DNA of 33,612 nucleotides, from contig NZ_GL629647.1 in NCBI RefSeq assembly GCF_000185845.1, positions 14,268-47,879 on the forward strand. Reading direction: 5' to 3'. Both the position numbers and the translations under genes were made by a program. This DNA comes from Segatella salivae DSM 15606 (GTDB taxonomy: Bacteria; Bacteroidota; Bacteroidia; Bacteroidales; Bacteroidaceae). Below are positions 7,024 to 14,256 of this stretch, piece by piece. Each line of letters begins with the position of its first letter. Position 1 is the stretch's first letter. The notes below the pieces were generated by a model. It was not told the origin of the DNA, did not search any database, and saw only the letters and a program-made list of their open reading frames with translations.

Positions 7024-7053
7024 ATATATTGATTAAAAAAAGAACATCGAATA

Positions 7054-7087
7054 TTTGGTTGCAAATCATTGTTTGATTAAATTTGCA
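7054..7087 (+). promoter_or_regulatory. Promoter of the beta-barrel gene with overlapping inverted repeat
   Basis: TTTG (7054-7057), 20 bases, TAAATTTG (7078-7085). A perfect inverted repeat, TGCAAAT (7060-7066) and ATTTGCA (7081-7087), spans the spacer and the -7 box, so it could be an operator. The leader to the ATG at 7130 is about 40 bases. Confidence 0.65.
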
Positions 7088-7129
7088 TGCATAGAAGGAA
7101 ATAGTTTAATTAAATCTTTATTTATATTT

Positions 7130-7729
7130 ATGAACCGCAAATTTATTACCACAATGTTGGCTTTATGCCTTGTTTTTGTGAGCCATGCACAGGAACATAA
7201 GATTGAACATAACTTCAATTTAGGCGTAGGAGTGGCCAGTTTGGCAAAGTACAATGTACATTATTCTCTCCGAATTGGCTATGGATTGAATTATTATCTG
7301 GCTGAAAACTGGTCGATTATGCCCGGGGTTTCTTATAGAACTGTATTCGAAGATCCTTTCAAAGGCGATGTAGTTGGCGTAGAATCTGATGATTGTTCTT
7401 TTATTGATGTACCTGTTTTGTTGCAATATCACCAGCATGCGCGTGGTGAAAAAGGCTTTGTTGCCGAGCTTGGTCCAGTCTTTTCATTCCTTACTTCGAA
7501 TAGTACTCATTATGTAGATGACGATCCTCAGGACGAGTTAAACCACAAAAAGATATATAAAAACTTTGACTTTGGCATACAGCCCGGTGTTTATTATCAA
7601 ACCGGAAAGCATTGGCGCTTTGGTGTTCAGGCTCACATTGGCTTCTGCAATATGTTGAAGAAGTATCCAAGTATTAATGATTCAAAGCGTTTAAACGATG
7701 TCGCTGCGACAGTAAACTTTAGTTTCTAA
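7130..7729 (+). CDS. Small outer-membrane beta-barrel protein
   Basis: 199 aa with a clear Sec signal peptide (residues 1-20, cleavage after SHA before Q21). The mature part alternates short amphipathic strands ending in aromatic residues: FNLGVGVASL, YSLRIGYGLNYYL, WSIMPGVSYRTVF, FDFGIQPGVYYQT, WRFGVQAHIGFC. It ends VAATVNFSF with a terminal Phe, as outer-membrane barrels do. This fits the OMP_b-brl porin-like family common in Bacteroidota; the substrate or role is unknown. The ATG at 7130 is chosen because it gives the signal peptide and fits the promoter at 7054-7085; the frame is open further upstream. It stands alone and converges with the minus-strand gene at 7874. Confidence 0.8.
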   Translation: MNRKFITTMLALCLVFVSHAQEHKIEHNFNLGVGVASLAKYNVHYSLRIGYGLNYYLAENWSIMPGVSYRTVFEDPFKGDVVGVESDDCSFIDVPVLLQYHQHARGEKGFVAELGPVFSFLTSNSTHYVDDDPQDELNHKKIYKNFDFGIQPGVYYQTGKHWRFGVQAHIGFCNMLKKYPSINDSKRLNDVAATVNFSF

Positions 7730-7770
7730 GTAGCTATACAACACAAAGAAGAGGAAAGAATCAAGCAATA

Positions 7771-7805
7771 AAACAGGCGATGTGGCTTTCGCTGTGCGTC
7801 TGTTT
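7771..7805 (+). terminator. Possible terminator between convergent genes
   Basis: AAACAGGCG (7771-7779) pairs with CGTCTGTTT (7797-7805) through one G-U pair. Loop residues can pair further (GCGA with TGCG). No strong T run follows on either strand, so efficiency is doubtful. Confidence 0.4.
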
Positions 7806-7873
7806 GTATTCAACCGAACAGGTAGAATGGCTTTATTCTTTGCTCTTCTTTTTCATTTTCCGTCCTCATTTCT

Positions 7874-9076
7874 TTAATTATACTCCCTCACTCCCCATTT
7901 CTCAGCCATTTCTTTCAGCATATTGGGTTTGCAAATGCCATAGAAATTGTTGGCACGTGCAGTATTATAAATCTCCTTACAATCCTCCATCATCACCGAA
8001 GTCCAGGCAGTTTGGTCCCAGCTTGCATCGGGATCATCGGGCATCATGAAGTCTTTATATCGGTTACGAATCTTATATTCCGAGTTTGCAAAATAGCAAA
8101 AGATTCGTGCTTTCTGTTCAAGGTTGAAGTGATAAACATTATTTTTATTATCTCTTAGCAACTCCATCACATACAAAGCGAAATGATGATCATAATAATC
8201 ATGGTCATTTCCTGTAGTGTTTCTTTCGATAGTTTCAATTAAAGGCAAATGAACCACGAGCTTGTTTGTGGCAGACTTTACGAAGATTCTTTGGAAAAAG
8301 CCGAGCGCAGACTCTTTATTTGACTTGAAAACCCATTGATTGAGCATGGCATTCCCATAATAATTATACGTACAAAAGAGGTCTTTCAGCATCTCTTGCC
8401 CTCCATAAATGTCGCCAACTCCCCCATAATTGTTGCTAAAGCTGTTGGCATTCATGTGTTTAAGATAGTTGAAAGCCGTCGCCTTTCCATAGAAAACAAA
8501 GTTGTTTAGCGCCAAAATCTGTTTAAAAAAGCATGGATCCAAGACGACCTTATTGCCTTTTATCGACACCATATCATTGAGAAGCCAGTTGAAAGTGATG
8601 ATTCTCGATGAACATAATGCAAAATGATTTGACGCAAAATCATAGTCGTTGTCACTCCATAAAGGCTGATATGCGCGCGATTGAAGGCTAATTTTCTTGC
8701 CATAAACCTGCTGTATCTGCCTAAGAAACACTTCTTCAGAAGGCTTTTGGTAGCCATGTGTCTGCAGATAGTATTCAACCAACGGAATTGTTAGGTCGAA
8801 ATCTTCGCGTGTAGGCACATATCTTGGCTTGGACTGGTCGTCTCTAAAGTCTCCACCATACCAGGCTCTGTCTTGCAAAGTCAGGTGTTTCTTGAGCGTG
8901 TTCCAATCAATTCCCATATTTTTTAACTGCTCCTTTGTCAGCACACTATCATATTTTGTGGGCAAGGTCGCTGGTTGTTGTGCCATAGTTTCAGCCTTAT
9001 CCTTGGGCTTAGCCGTACAATGTACAAACGAGATTGCCACAATGAGTGTCATCATCAGCGTCAGTAGTTTTCTCAT
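7874..9076 (-). CDS. Exported protein of unknown function
   Basis: 400 aa. The N-terminus has a basic start and a hydrophobic core (residues 5-18) ending FVHC-T with C20. That resembles a lipoprotein signal, but His at the -1 position is atypical, so lipidation is uncertain. The mature protein is rich in Tyr, Asn, Phe and Asp, with aromatic segments such as NDYDFASNHFALC and NDHDYYDHHFALYVMELL. I find no catalytic motif or repeat and do not recognise the family. It carries a minus-strand promoter at 9183-9213, so it appears monocistronic and separate from the DUF4373-type gene upstream. Likely surface or periplasmic, by the signal only. Confidence 0.75.
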   Translation of the reverse strand: MRKLLTLMMTLIVAISFVHCTAKPKDKAETMAQQPATLPTKYDSVLTKEQLKNMGIDWNTLKKHLTLQDRAWYGGDFRDDQSKPRYVPTREDFDLTIPLVEYYLQTHGYQKPSEEVFLRQIQQVYGKKISLQSRAYQPLWSDNDYDFASNHFALCSSRIITFNWLLNDMVSIKGNKVVLDPCFFKQILALNNFVFYGKATAFNYLKHMNANSFSNNYGGVGDIYGGQEMLKDLFCTYNYYGNAMLNQWVFKSNKESALGFFQRIFVKSATNKLVVHLPLIETIERNTTGNDHDYYDHHFALYVMELLRDNKNNVYHFNLEQKARIFCYFANSEYKIRNRYKDFMMPDDPDASWDQTAWTSVMMEDCKEIYNTARANNFYGICKPNMLKEMAEKWGVREYN

Positions 9077-9182
9077 GTTCAGTCTTTTTTGTTTTCAACA
9101 ATCATCTTTTTGTCAAATCATATCCTTGACTTTCGAGGCACAAAGCACGATGTTTGTGGCACAAGGATGAATAGATTATAGG

Positions 9183-9213
9183 CAAAGATACAATATCTCT
9201 TTCTTTTATCCAA
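9183..9213 (-). promoter_or_regulatory. Promoter of the exported unknown protein
   Basis: Read on the minus strand: TTG (9213-9211), 20 bases, TATCTTTG (9190-9183). The leader to the ATG at 9076 is about 100 bases. Confidence 0.6.
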
Positions 9214-9338
9214 TCTTTTTGTGAGGTATTTTCTCTCTTTTCATTGCGCTTATCCATGTGAGGTTCATCACTTTACGGACTGAATCAGCCCATAAAGTGC
9301 AGCATGTGGCAGCACAACCTCTTTCAAAGTTGTATGAC

Positions 9339-10376
9339 TTAGCTATACGAAAGGGTTGCAAACGGACTTTGTGGATAGCCATTTGCAGGGTTTATGACGT
9401 TCGTCTTACTATTATTTTCTTGCCCAGAAGCATGTTTCTTCTCCCATTCAATAGCATAAATCTTGTTTTGATAAGCCATAAATTGGGCACGCGTATTACT
9501 GCCGGGACGCATCAAATTGGATAGATAGTCCTTGGCATCAGCCTCGTCTCTGACCAGTTTCCCATGCGACTGGCAGTAGTGATAGAACCAAAAGAGCAGG
9601 TTGCGCCGCACAATACAGTTTGTGCGCACAGCCAGATTTCCAATGCGTTCGAGGCATATCATGTAGTCGTTATCTTGATAGAGTTTTGCCAATAGCTCAC
9701 GACTAACGCCTGCTTCGTGCTGTTTGGTGGCCCTTTCTGTTGGGGAAGTCTGACTCATAGCTACTACATTACGAGCTACTTCCTCATGCTTCAAAGTTGC
9801 GTCGGCGTCGGAATTCTTCATCAAACAACCTTCGTCGGCGTCGAACTCCCCTCCTTGTGAGGGGTTGGGGGAGGGCTTTCTCTTTTTCTCTTTCGTCGTT
9901 CTTTGTTCTTGTTTTAGTTCTTTGTTCTTAGGAAGGCTAAGTGATTGATTATCAATATGCCTATTTGTTAATTTTTCTAAACCATCGTTTGTCTCTTCAT
10001 TCCTTGCTGAACATTCGCCAAAGAGTTGCTGTAAAAACGGACTATAAAATACCTTTTTGTTGCTTTCAATTTGGAACAATGAAGGGAAGTCATTGATAAG
10101 TTGCAATACAAACTTAGGACTTTTGTGACAACCATGGGCAATTTCTGAGATAGCATAGAGCGGAGCGCGACAATTAGTGCGTCGTTCTAACAGAAATTTC
10201 ATCATGTAAATGGCAACGCCCCAGCCGGCAATACTATATTTTTCTTTTAGCATTGCCATGTCATATGAGTTTAGAAACGATAGTTCAAGGCGCAAATGAA
10301 GTTGTGAACTGCCTGTGTTGCGTCTGTTGCGAGCTGTCTTGTTGCCCGCCAATGTAATTGTTTTTATCATATCCAT
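9339..10376 (-). CDS. DUF4373-like (Lin1244/Lin1753 N-terminal domain) protein
   Basis: 345 aa. Residues about 25-120 (LHLRLELSFLNSYDMAMLKE...GWGVAIYMMKFLLE...) resemble the DUF4373/Lin1244-type winged-helix domain of replication-initiator-like proteins found on Bacteroidota chromosomes and mobile elements. The C-terminal part (about 230-310; LLFWFYHYCQSHGKLVRDEADAKDYLSNLMR) resembles the second domain that often follows it. Between them lies a charged, low-complexity linker (145-225) with a repeat-like insertion, PSPNPSQGGE. Such proteins usually sit in phage or conjugative regions, but no integrase, relaxase or attachment site is visible here. Its cellular role is unknown. ATG codons occur at residues 1 and 3; I took the first. 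Confidence 0.65.
   Translation of the reverse strand: MDMIKTITLAGNKTARNRRNTGSSQLHLRLELSFLNSYDMAMLKEKYSIAGWGVAIYMMKFLLERRTNCRAPLYAISEIAHGCHKSPKFVLQLINDFPSLFQIESNKKVFYSPFLQQLFGECSARNEETNDGLEKLTNRHIDNQSLSLPKNKELKQEQRTTKEKKRKPSPNPSQGGEFDADEGCLMKNSDADATLKHEEVARNVVAMSQTSPTERATKQHEAGVSRELLAKLYQDNDYMICLERIGNLAVRTNCIVRRNLLFWFYHYCQSHGKLVRDEADAKDYLSNLMRPGSNTRAQFMAYQNKIYAIEWEKKHASGQENNSKTNVINPANGYPQSPFATLSYS
9846..9875. repeat. GC-rich palindromic repeat unit inside a reading frame
   Basis: A 30-base C/G-rich block: CCCCTC (9848-9853) and GAGGGG (9859-9864) form a hairpin with loop CTTGT, followed by GGTTGGGGGAGGG-type sequence. It has the look of the dispersed 'plan-like' C-rich/G-rich repeats seen between genes in many Bacteroidota genomes. 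In frame it encodes Pro/Ser/Gly-rich residues in the linker of the DUF4373-like protein. Only one copy is in this window, so family membership is inferred. Confidence 0.5.
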
Positions 10377-10828
10377 AAGATTTAATGGTTTTTTTATTAG
10401 CTGAAATAATGTTATCCTTATATTAATAATGTGTATCTCTTTTTATGCAATAATCCCCCTGCTATGACTCATGTTGAGACACAGTTAGTTGGTATTGCTG
10501 AACAAAAGCAAATCTTATTGTTACCCTTAAAACTTCCAGAGCGTGTGCTTTCGGAATGATTTTAGATATCAGTTACAAAGATACAAAATTATGACCCCCT
10601 TTTGCAAGTTTTTTGGAAGAAAAATAACGAGAAAATGAAATAAAAGTTTTTAGCCTGTGATTCCTATCATTTTGCAAGCTGAATTGAATCAAAACAGACG
10701 ACGAAATGGGTCAAATTAAAGTATGGTGCAAACATATAGAGAGGTTCAAGAGAATGATGTATGTTTGACATTTGAAGTGAGGCTATCTTTCAAATCTTTA
10801 TTTTTTATGAAAGAAAACTATCATATTG
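10377..10828. other. Long intergenic region between divergent units
   Basis: No gene recognised. The left part (10377-10575) would be a roughly 190-base 5' leader of the DUF4373-like gene. On the plus strand, ATTTGAA (10770-10776) and TTCAAAT (10789-10795) form a hairpin followed by CTTTATTTTTT, which looks like a terminator, but I find no convincing promoter or gene for it. A 20-codon ORF at 10706 has no supporting signal. Confidence 0.45.
10576..10607 (-). promoter_or_regulatory. Promoter of the DUF4373-like gene
   Basis: On the minus strand, TTG (10607-10605), 21 bases, TATCTTTG (10583-10576). It is the only TAnnTTTG match between this point and the ATG at 10376, which implies a long leader. 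Confidence 0.55.
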
Positions 10829-10860
10829 TTTGGTGGAATGAAATGAAAACTTTACTTTTG
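10829..10860 (+). promoter_or_regulatory. Promoter of the pheA-tyrA operon
   Basis: TTTG (10829-10832), 20 bases, TACTTTTG (10853-10860): full consensus. Transcription would start near 10865, about 43 bases before the leader-peptide ATG and about 205 bases before pheA. Confidence 0.75.
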
Positions 10861-10907
10861 CAAAAGAAACAGTTGTATAATGTGACTGTACATCAGAAAA
10901 ACAAGAT

Positions 10908-10982
10908 ATGAGTTTATATGCATCTTTCTTTTATTATTATTTTTACTTTGCAAAGAATTGTGAAGCGGGAAGTTGCGTATGA
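10908..10982 (+). CDS. Phe/Tyr-rich attenuator leader peptide (24 aa)
   Basis: A short ORF, ATG at 10908 to TGA at 10980-10982. It begins MSLYASFFYYYFYF: after Tyr4 come eight consecutive aromatic codons (Phe-Phe-Tyr-Tyr-Tyr-Phe-Tyr-Phe, 10926-10949), making nine of 24 residues Phe or Tyr. It lies between the operon promoter and an intrinsic terminator that precedes pheA. Charged-tRNA shortage for Phe or Tyr would stall a ribosome inside this run. The stop codon is placed so that a ribosome finishing the peptide would cover the antiterminator strand at 10963-10979. Reading frame and position are seen directly; the attenuation role follows the classical phe/trp/his leader model and is inferred. 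Confidence 0.8.
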   Translation: MSLYASFFYYYFYFAKNCEAGSCV

Positions 10983-11037
10983 ATTTCAACTTAAGGTTTG
11001 AGTAAAGAATAAAACAAAATACACTACGGTCCCGCTT
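10963..11037 (+). promoter_or_regulatory. Antiterminator of the Phe/Tyr attenuator
   Basis: AAGCGGGA (10963-10970) is perfectly complementary to TCCCGCTT (11030-11037). After a small internal loop, CGTA (10976-10979) pairs with TACG (11025-11028). Together they would sequester the whole left arm of the terminator (11026-11032). The 5' strand is inside the leader-peptide ORF, 14 bases after the last aromatic codon, so a stalled ribosome leaves it free while a ribosome at the stop codon masks it. A further small hairpin, AAGTTG (10970-10975) with CAACTT (10987-10992), could act as a competing or pause structure. Confidence 0.7.
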
Positions 11038-11058
11038 GATAGAGTGAGGGCCGTTTTT
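11026..11058 (+). terminator. Attenuator terminator before pheA
   Basis: ACGGTCC (11026-11032) pairs with GGGCCGT (11048-11054) through one G-U. The stem can extend with CGCT (11033-11036) and AGTG (11043-11046) around a bulged A. A run of five T follows (11054-11058). It ends 13 bases before the pheA ATG, so it can only serve to stop transcription entering pheA. Confidence 0.8.
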
Positions 11059-11070
11059 CATTTTTAACCT

Positions 11071-11913
11071 ATGAAGAAAATAGCAATACAAGGCACGAAA
11101 GGCTCATTTCATGACATTGCAGCGCATCAGTTTTTTGAAGGAGAACCCATAGAATTGATTTGTTGTAAAACGTTTGAGCAGGTGTTCGAAGCCATTCAAC
11201 AAGACGCAACTATCATGGGATTGGTTGCCATCGAGAATACCATTGCAGGTTCGTTACTTCATAATTATGAGTTGTTGCGGTCGAGTGGGGTTGTCGTTGT
11301 GGGCGAACATAAACTTCATATCAAGCATTCCATCTGCTGCCTTGCCGATGACGACTGGAACAGTATCCATGAAGTACATTCTCACCCCGTTGCCTTGGCA
11401 CAATGCCGCAAGTTTCTTGACCTACATTCTGAATTCAAAGCAGTCGTGTCAGAAGATACAGCTGGCAGTGCAGAAGAGATTGCTTTACATGACAAACACG
11501 GTTGGGCTGCCATCTGTTCTGACTATGCAGCACAGCTATATGGGCTGAAAGTGTTGCAAGAAGACATACACGACAATAAGCACAACTATACGCGTTTTCT
11601 TGTGTTGAGCTATAGTTTGCAAGCTCCTTCCATGTTGCCGGATATACAAATTGACAAGGCCAGCCTTGTGTTTAGCCTGCCTGATGAAGAAGGAAGCCTT
11701 AGTAAGATACTCACCATTCTTAGCTTTTATGACATCAATCTCACTAAGATTCAGTCACTTCCGATTATTGGTCGCGAGTGGGAATATATGTTCTATGTCG
11801 ATGTTGCGTTTGCAAACCCAACGCGATATCGCCAGAGTATAGACGCCATTACACCGCTTGTAAAGAACATTAAAATACTTGGAGAATATGAAAGCTGCAA
11901 AAAGAGTCACTGA
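11071..11913 (+). CDS. pheA: Prephenate dehydratase
   Basis: Cytosolic enzyme that converts prephenate to phenylpyruvate, the committed step to phenylalanine; 280 aa, monofunctional (no chorismate mutase domain). The catalytic region shows ENTIAGS (55-61), HPVALAQC (105-112), DTAGSAE (129-135) and NYTRF (172-176, the TRF motif with the catalytic Thr). An ACT regulatory domain (about 197-275; SLPDEEGSLSKILTIL, then IQSLPIIGREWEYMFYVD) is expected to bind Phe for feedback inhibition. First structural gene of the aromatic operon, directly behind the Phe/Tyr attenuator; its end overlaps the aminotransferase start by 26 bases. Confidence 0.96.
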   Translation: MKKIAIQGTKGSFHDIAAHQFFEGEPIELICCKTFEQVFEAIQQDATIMGLVAIENTIAGSLLHNYELLRSSGVVVVGEHKLHIKHSICCLADDDWNSIHEVHSHPVALAQCRKFLDLHSEFKAVVSEDTAGSAEEIALHDKHGWAAICSDYAAQLYGLKVLQEDIHDNKHNYTRFLVLSYSLQAPSMLPDIQIDKASLVFSLPDEEGSLSKILTILSFYDINLTKIQSLPIIGREWEYMFYVDVAFANPTRYRQSIDAITPLVKNIKILGEYESCKKSH

Positions 11914-13054
11914 GATACAGGAATATTACTTCAGTAGAAAGCTGAAAGAAATCGCTAAACGTAATGCTGCCGGGGAACAAATTATTAGTTTGGCCATTGG
12001 AAGTCCCGACCTTCCACCTTCTAAACAGACCATAGAGAAGTTGTGTGAAGTATCGCGTGAGCCCGATGCTCATGGCTATCAACCAACTGCTGGCACGCCA
12101 GAACTACGCGAAGCTATGGCTGGTTTCTATCGCCGTTGGTATGGAGTTACGTTGGATGCACAAACAGAAATCCTGCCCTTGATAGGCAGTAAGGAAGGTA
12201 TTTTGCATACCACCTTAGCCTTTGTAGACCCAGGGGACAAGGTCTTAGTGCCCGATCCAGGCTATCCCACCTATACAAGTCTGAGCAAAATTCTTGGTGC
12301 AGAGATTGTGAACTATCCTCTTCGTGAAGACAACGACTGGCAACCCGACTTTGACTTGCTTGAGAAAATGGACCTCACGGGCGTCAAGTTAATGTGGGTG
12401 AACTATCCCAATATGCCCACAGGAGGGAATGCCCATCGTGAGACTTTTGAGCGGTTGGTGGCCTTTGGCAAAGAAAACGACATTATTATTGTTAATGATA
12501 ATCCTTATTCTTTCATTCTTAATACAGATGAAAAGAGGTCAATTATGCAGATAGAAGGGGCGCGTGATTGTTGCATTGAGTTCAATTCGATGAGTAAAGC
12601 CTATAATATGCCGGGCTGGCGTGTCGGTATGTGTGTGGCCAATCCAACGTTTATCAGCTGGATATTAAAGATTAAAAGCAACATTGATAGTGGCACATTT
12701 CGCGGTTTGCAGTTGGCAGCGGCTGAAGCTTTTAACACAAATGACGATGCATGGCATCGCGAATTCAATGTAAATGTGTATCTTCGCAGAAGAAAGATTG
12801 CCGAGAAAATAATGGCTGCTTTGGGTTGTTCTTTCGACCCACGGCAAGTTGGTTTGTTTCTTTGGGGGCGCATACCAGAGCGTTATTCGGATGTAGAAGA
12901 CTTCACGGAAGCCATACTTCATCAGGCCAAAGTCTTTATAACGCCCGGTTTTATCTTTGGAGAGCGAGGCAAACGCTATGTGCGTTTAAGTCTTTGTGCA
13001 AACGAAACACTATTGAATGAAGCCTTAGAAAGAATCACAAGTGTTTCATTTTAG
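11888..13054 (+). CDS. PLP-dependent class I/II aminotransferase (aromatic operon)
   Basis: 388 aa, fold-type I aminotransferase. PLP-binding features: VPDPGYPTYTS (121-131), NYPNMPTGG (172-180) with N175, D204 and Y207 in NDNPY, the Schiff-base lysine K237 in SMSKAYNMPGWR, and the substrate-carboxylate arginine R366 (YVRLSLC). Between pheA and the shikimate/tyrosine genes it most likely transaminates phenylpyruvate and hydroxyphenylpyruvate (or prephenate). Family resemblance is to the aspartate and LL-diaminopimelate aminotransferase group, so specificity is not settled. A TTG at 11879 is an alternative start in the same frame; I prefer the ATG at 11888. Translational coupling with pheA is likely. 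Confidence 0.9.
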   Translation: MKAAKRVTEIQEYYFSRKLKEIAKRNAAGEQIISLAIGSPDLPPSKQTIEKLCEVSREPDAHGYQPTAGTPELREAMAGFYRRWYGVTLDAQTEILPLIGSKEGILHTTLAFVDPGDKVLVPDPGYPTYTSLSKILGAEIVNYPLREDNDWQPDFDLLEKMDLTGVKLMWVNYPNMPTGGNAHRETFERLVAFGKENDIIIVNDNPYSFILNTDEKRSIMQIEGARDCCIEFNSMSKAYNMPGWRVGMCVANPTFISWILKIKSNIDSGTFRGLQLAAAEAFNTNDDAWHREFNVNVYLRRRKIAEKIMAALGCSFDPRQVGLFLWGRIPERYSDVEDFTEAILHQAKVFITPGFIFGERGKRYVRLSLCANETLLNEALERITSVSF

Positions 13055-13082
13055 CACGCTGTCTCCATGGTTTGAAGACTTG

Positions 13083-13135
13083 AACTTCATTGAACGTGTA
13101 GAAGTTTTCATTGTAACACTTGCTTCGTTGCAAGT
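13083..13135 (+). other. Hairpins in the 132-base gap before the DAHP synthase gene
   Basis: AACTTC (13083-13088) pairs with GAAGTT (13101-13106), and ACTTGC (13118-13123) pairs with GCAAGT (13130-13135). Neither has a T run and I see no TAnnTTTG box or second leader peptide here. They could be processing or stabilising structures within the operon. Confidence 0.35.
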
Positions 13136-13186
13136 AAAACAGACAATTATTAAGCAAATAATATAGCATAAAAAAATATAAACGAT

Positions 13187-14254
13187 ATGGAACTTGAATT
13201 ACAAGCATTAAACTTACCGAGTGATAGTGAGCGGCCTTCCTGCGTGATTGCCGGTCCGTGTTCAGCTGAAACAGAAGAACAAGTGCTAACCACCGCAAAA
13301 CAACTGGCTGCTAAAGGTTGCCACATCTTTCGTGCAGGAATATGGAAACCACGTACAAAGCCCGGAGGATTTGAGGGAAATGGTGAGATGGCTCTGCCTT
13401 GGATGAAAGAAGTTAAAGCACAAACGGGCATGCTCACAGCCACAGAAGTGGCCACGCCTGAACATGTAGCATTGGCCCTGAAATATGAAATTGATGTGTT
13501 ATGGGTAGGAGCTCGCACGACCGCTAACCCCTTTGCAATGCAGGCTTTGGCTGATTGTTTGCAAGGAATTGATATTCCTGTGTTGGTGAAAAACCCCGTA
13601 AACCCCGATATTGAGTTGTGGATAGGTGCACTACAACGACTGAATCAAGCGGGCATTAAACGCTTGGGCGCAATTCATCGAGGCTTTTCGAGCTGCGAAA
13701 AGAAGATTTATCGCAATCAGCCCATGTGGCAAATACCGATAGAATTGCATCGACGCATTCCCGAGTTACCCTTGATTTGCGACCCCAGTCATATTGGAGG
13801 ACGACGCGATTTGATAGCACCCTTGTGTCAGCAAGCAATGGATTTAGGCTTCGATGGATTGATAGTTGAGAGCCATTGTTCGCCCGATGAGGCTTGGAGT
13901 GATGCCAAACAGCAGGTGGCTCCAGATATTTTGGATTATATATTGAGTTTGTTGATTGTGCGAGATGAGCATACAACGAACGAAGGTATACGCCAATTGA
14001 GAACGCAAATCGATGATATTGACAGTCAATTGATGGAACTTTTGGCCAGGAGAATGCGCATTTGCCGAGAGATTGGAACTTATAAGAAGGAACATAATAT
14101 GACGATTCTGCAGACCAACCGATATAATGAGATACTGTCAAAGCGTGGTGCTCAGGCGAGTCTTTGTGGCATGAGTCCGGAGTTTGCGGCTCAAATCTTC
14201 GAGCATATTCACGAAGAAAGTGTTCGTCAACAGATGGAAATCATAAATCAATAG
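13187..14254 (+). CDS. aroF: Bifunctional DAHP synthase (type I-beta) - chorismate mutase
   Basis: 355 aa. Residues 1-260 are a 3-deoxy-7-phosphoheptulonate synthase of the I-beta/KDO8P-like group, condensing PEP and erythrose 4-phosphate. They show GPCS (23-26, metal ligand C25), KPRT (54-57), VGARTTANPF (107-116), K135, H164, DPSH (199-202) and E228. Residues 266-355 are an AroQ-type chorismate mutase helix bundle (LRTQIDDIDSQLMELLARRM, then IGTYKKEHN). The mutase at the C-terminus is the arrangement characterised in Prevotella nigrescens, where the mutase domain also mediates prephenate inhibition. It supplies prephenate to PheA and TyrA encoded in the same operon. tyrA starts 2 bases after the stop. 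Confidence 0.95.
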   Translation: MELELQALNLPSDSERPSCVIAGPCSAETEEQVLTTAKQLAAKGCHIFRAGIWKPRTKPGGFEGNGEMALPWMKEVKAQTGMLTATEVATPEHVALALKYEIDVLWVGARTTANPFAMQALADCLQGIDIPVLVKNPVNPDIELWIGALQRLNQAGIKRLGAIHRGFSSCEKKIYRNQPMWQIPIELHRRIPELPLICDPSHIGGRRDLIAPLCQQAMDLGFDGLIVESHCSPDEAWSDAKQQVAPDILDYILSLLIVRDEHTTNEGIRQLRTQIDDIDSQLMELLARRMRICREIGTYKKEHNMTILQTNRYNEILSKRGAQASLCGMSPEFAAQIFEHIHEESVRQQMEIINQ

Positions 14255-14256
14255 CC

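Noticed and set aside
9339..10376. Integrated mobile element around the DUF4373-like gene
   Set aside because: No integrase, transposase, relaxase, direct-repeat boundaries or tRNA attachment site were seen nearby.
10706..10768. 20-codon ORF upstream of the pheA promoter
   Set aside because: No ribosome-binding signal, promoter or distinctive composition supports it.
10943..10950. TTACTTTG as a second promoter close to pheA
   Set aside because: It has no -33 element at the right distance and is explained as Tyr and Phe codons of the leader peptide.
13656..14141. 161-codon open frame on the minus strand opposite the DAHP synthase gene
   Set aside because: The plus-strand enzyme is certain and the antisense translation shows no recognisable domain.
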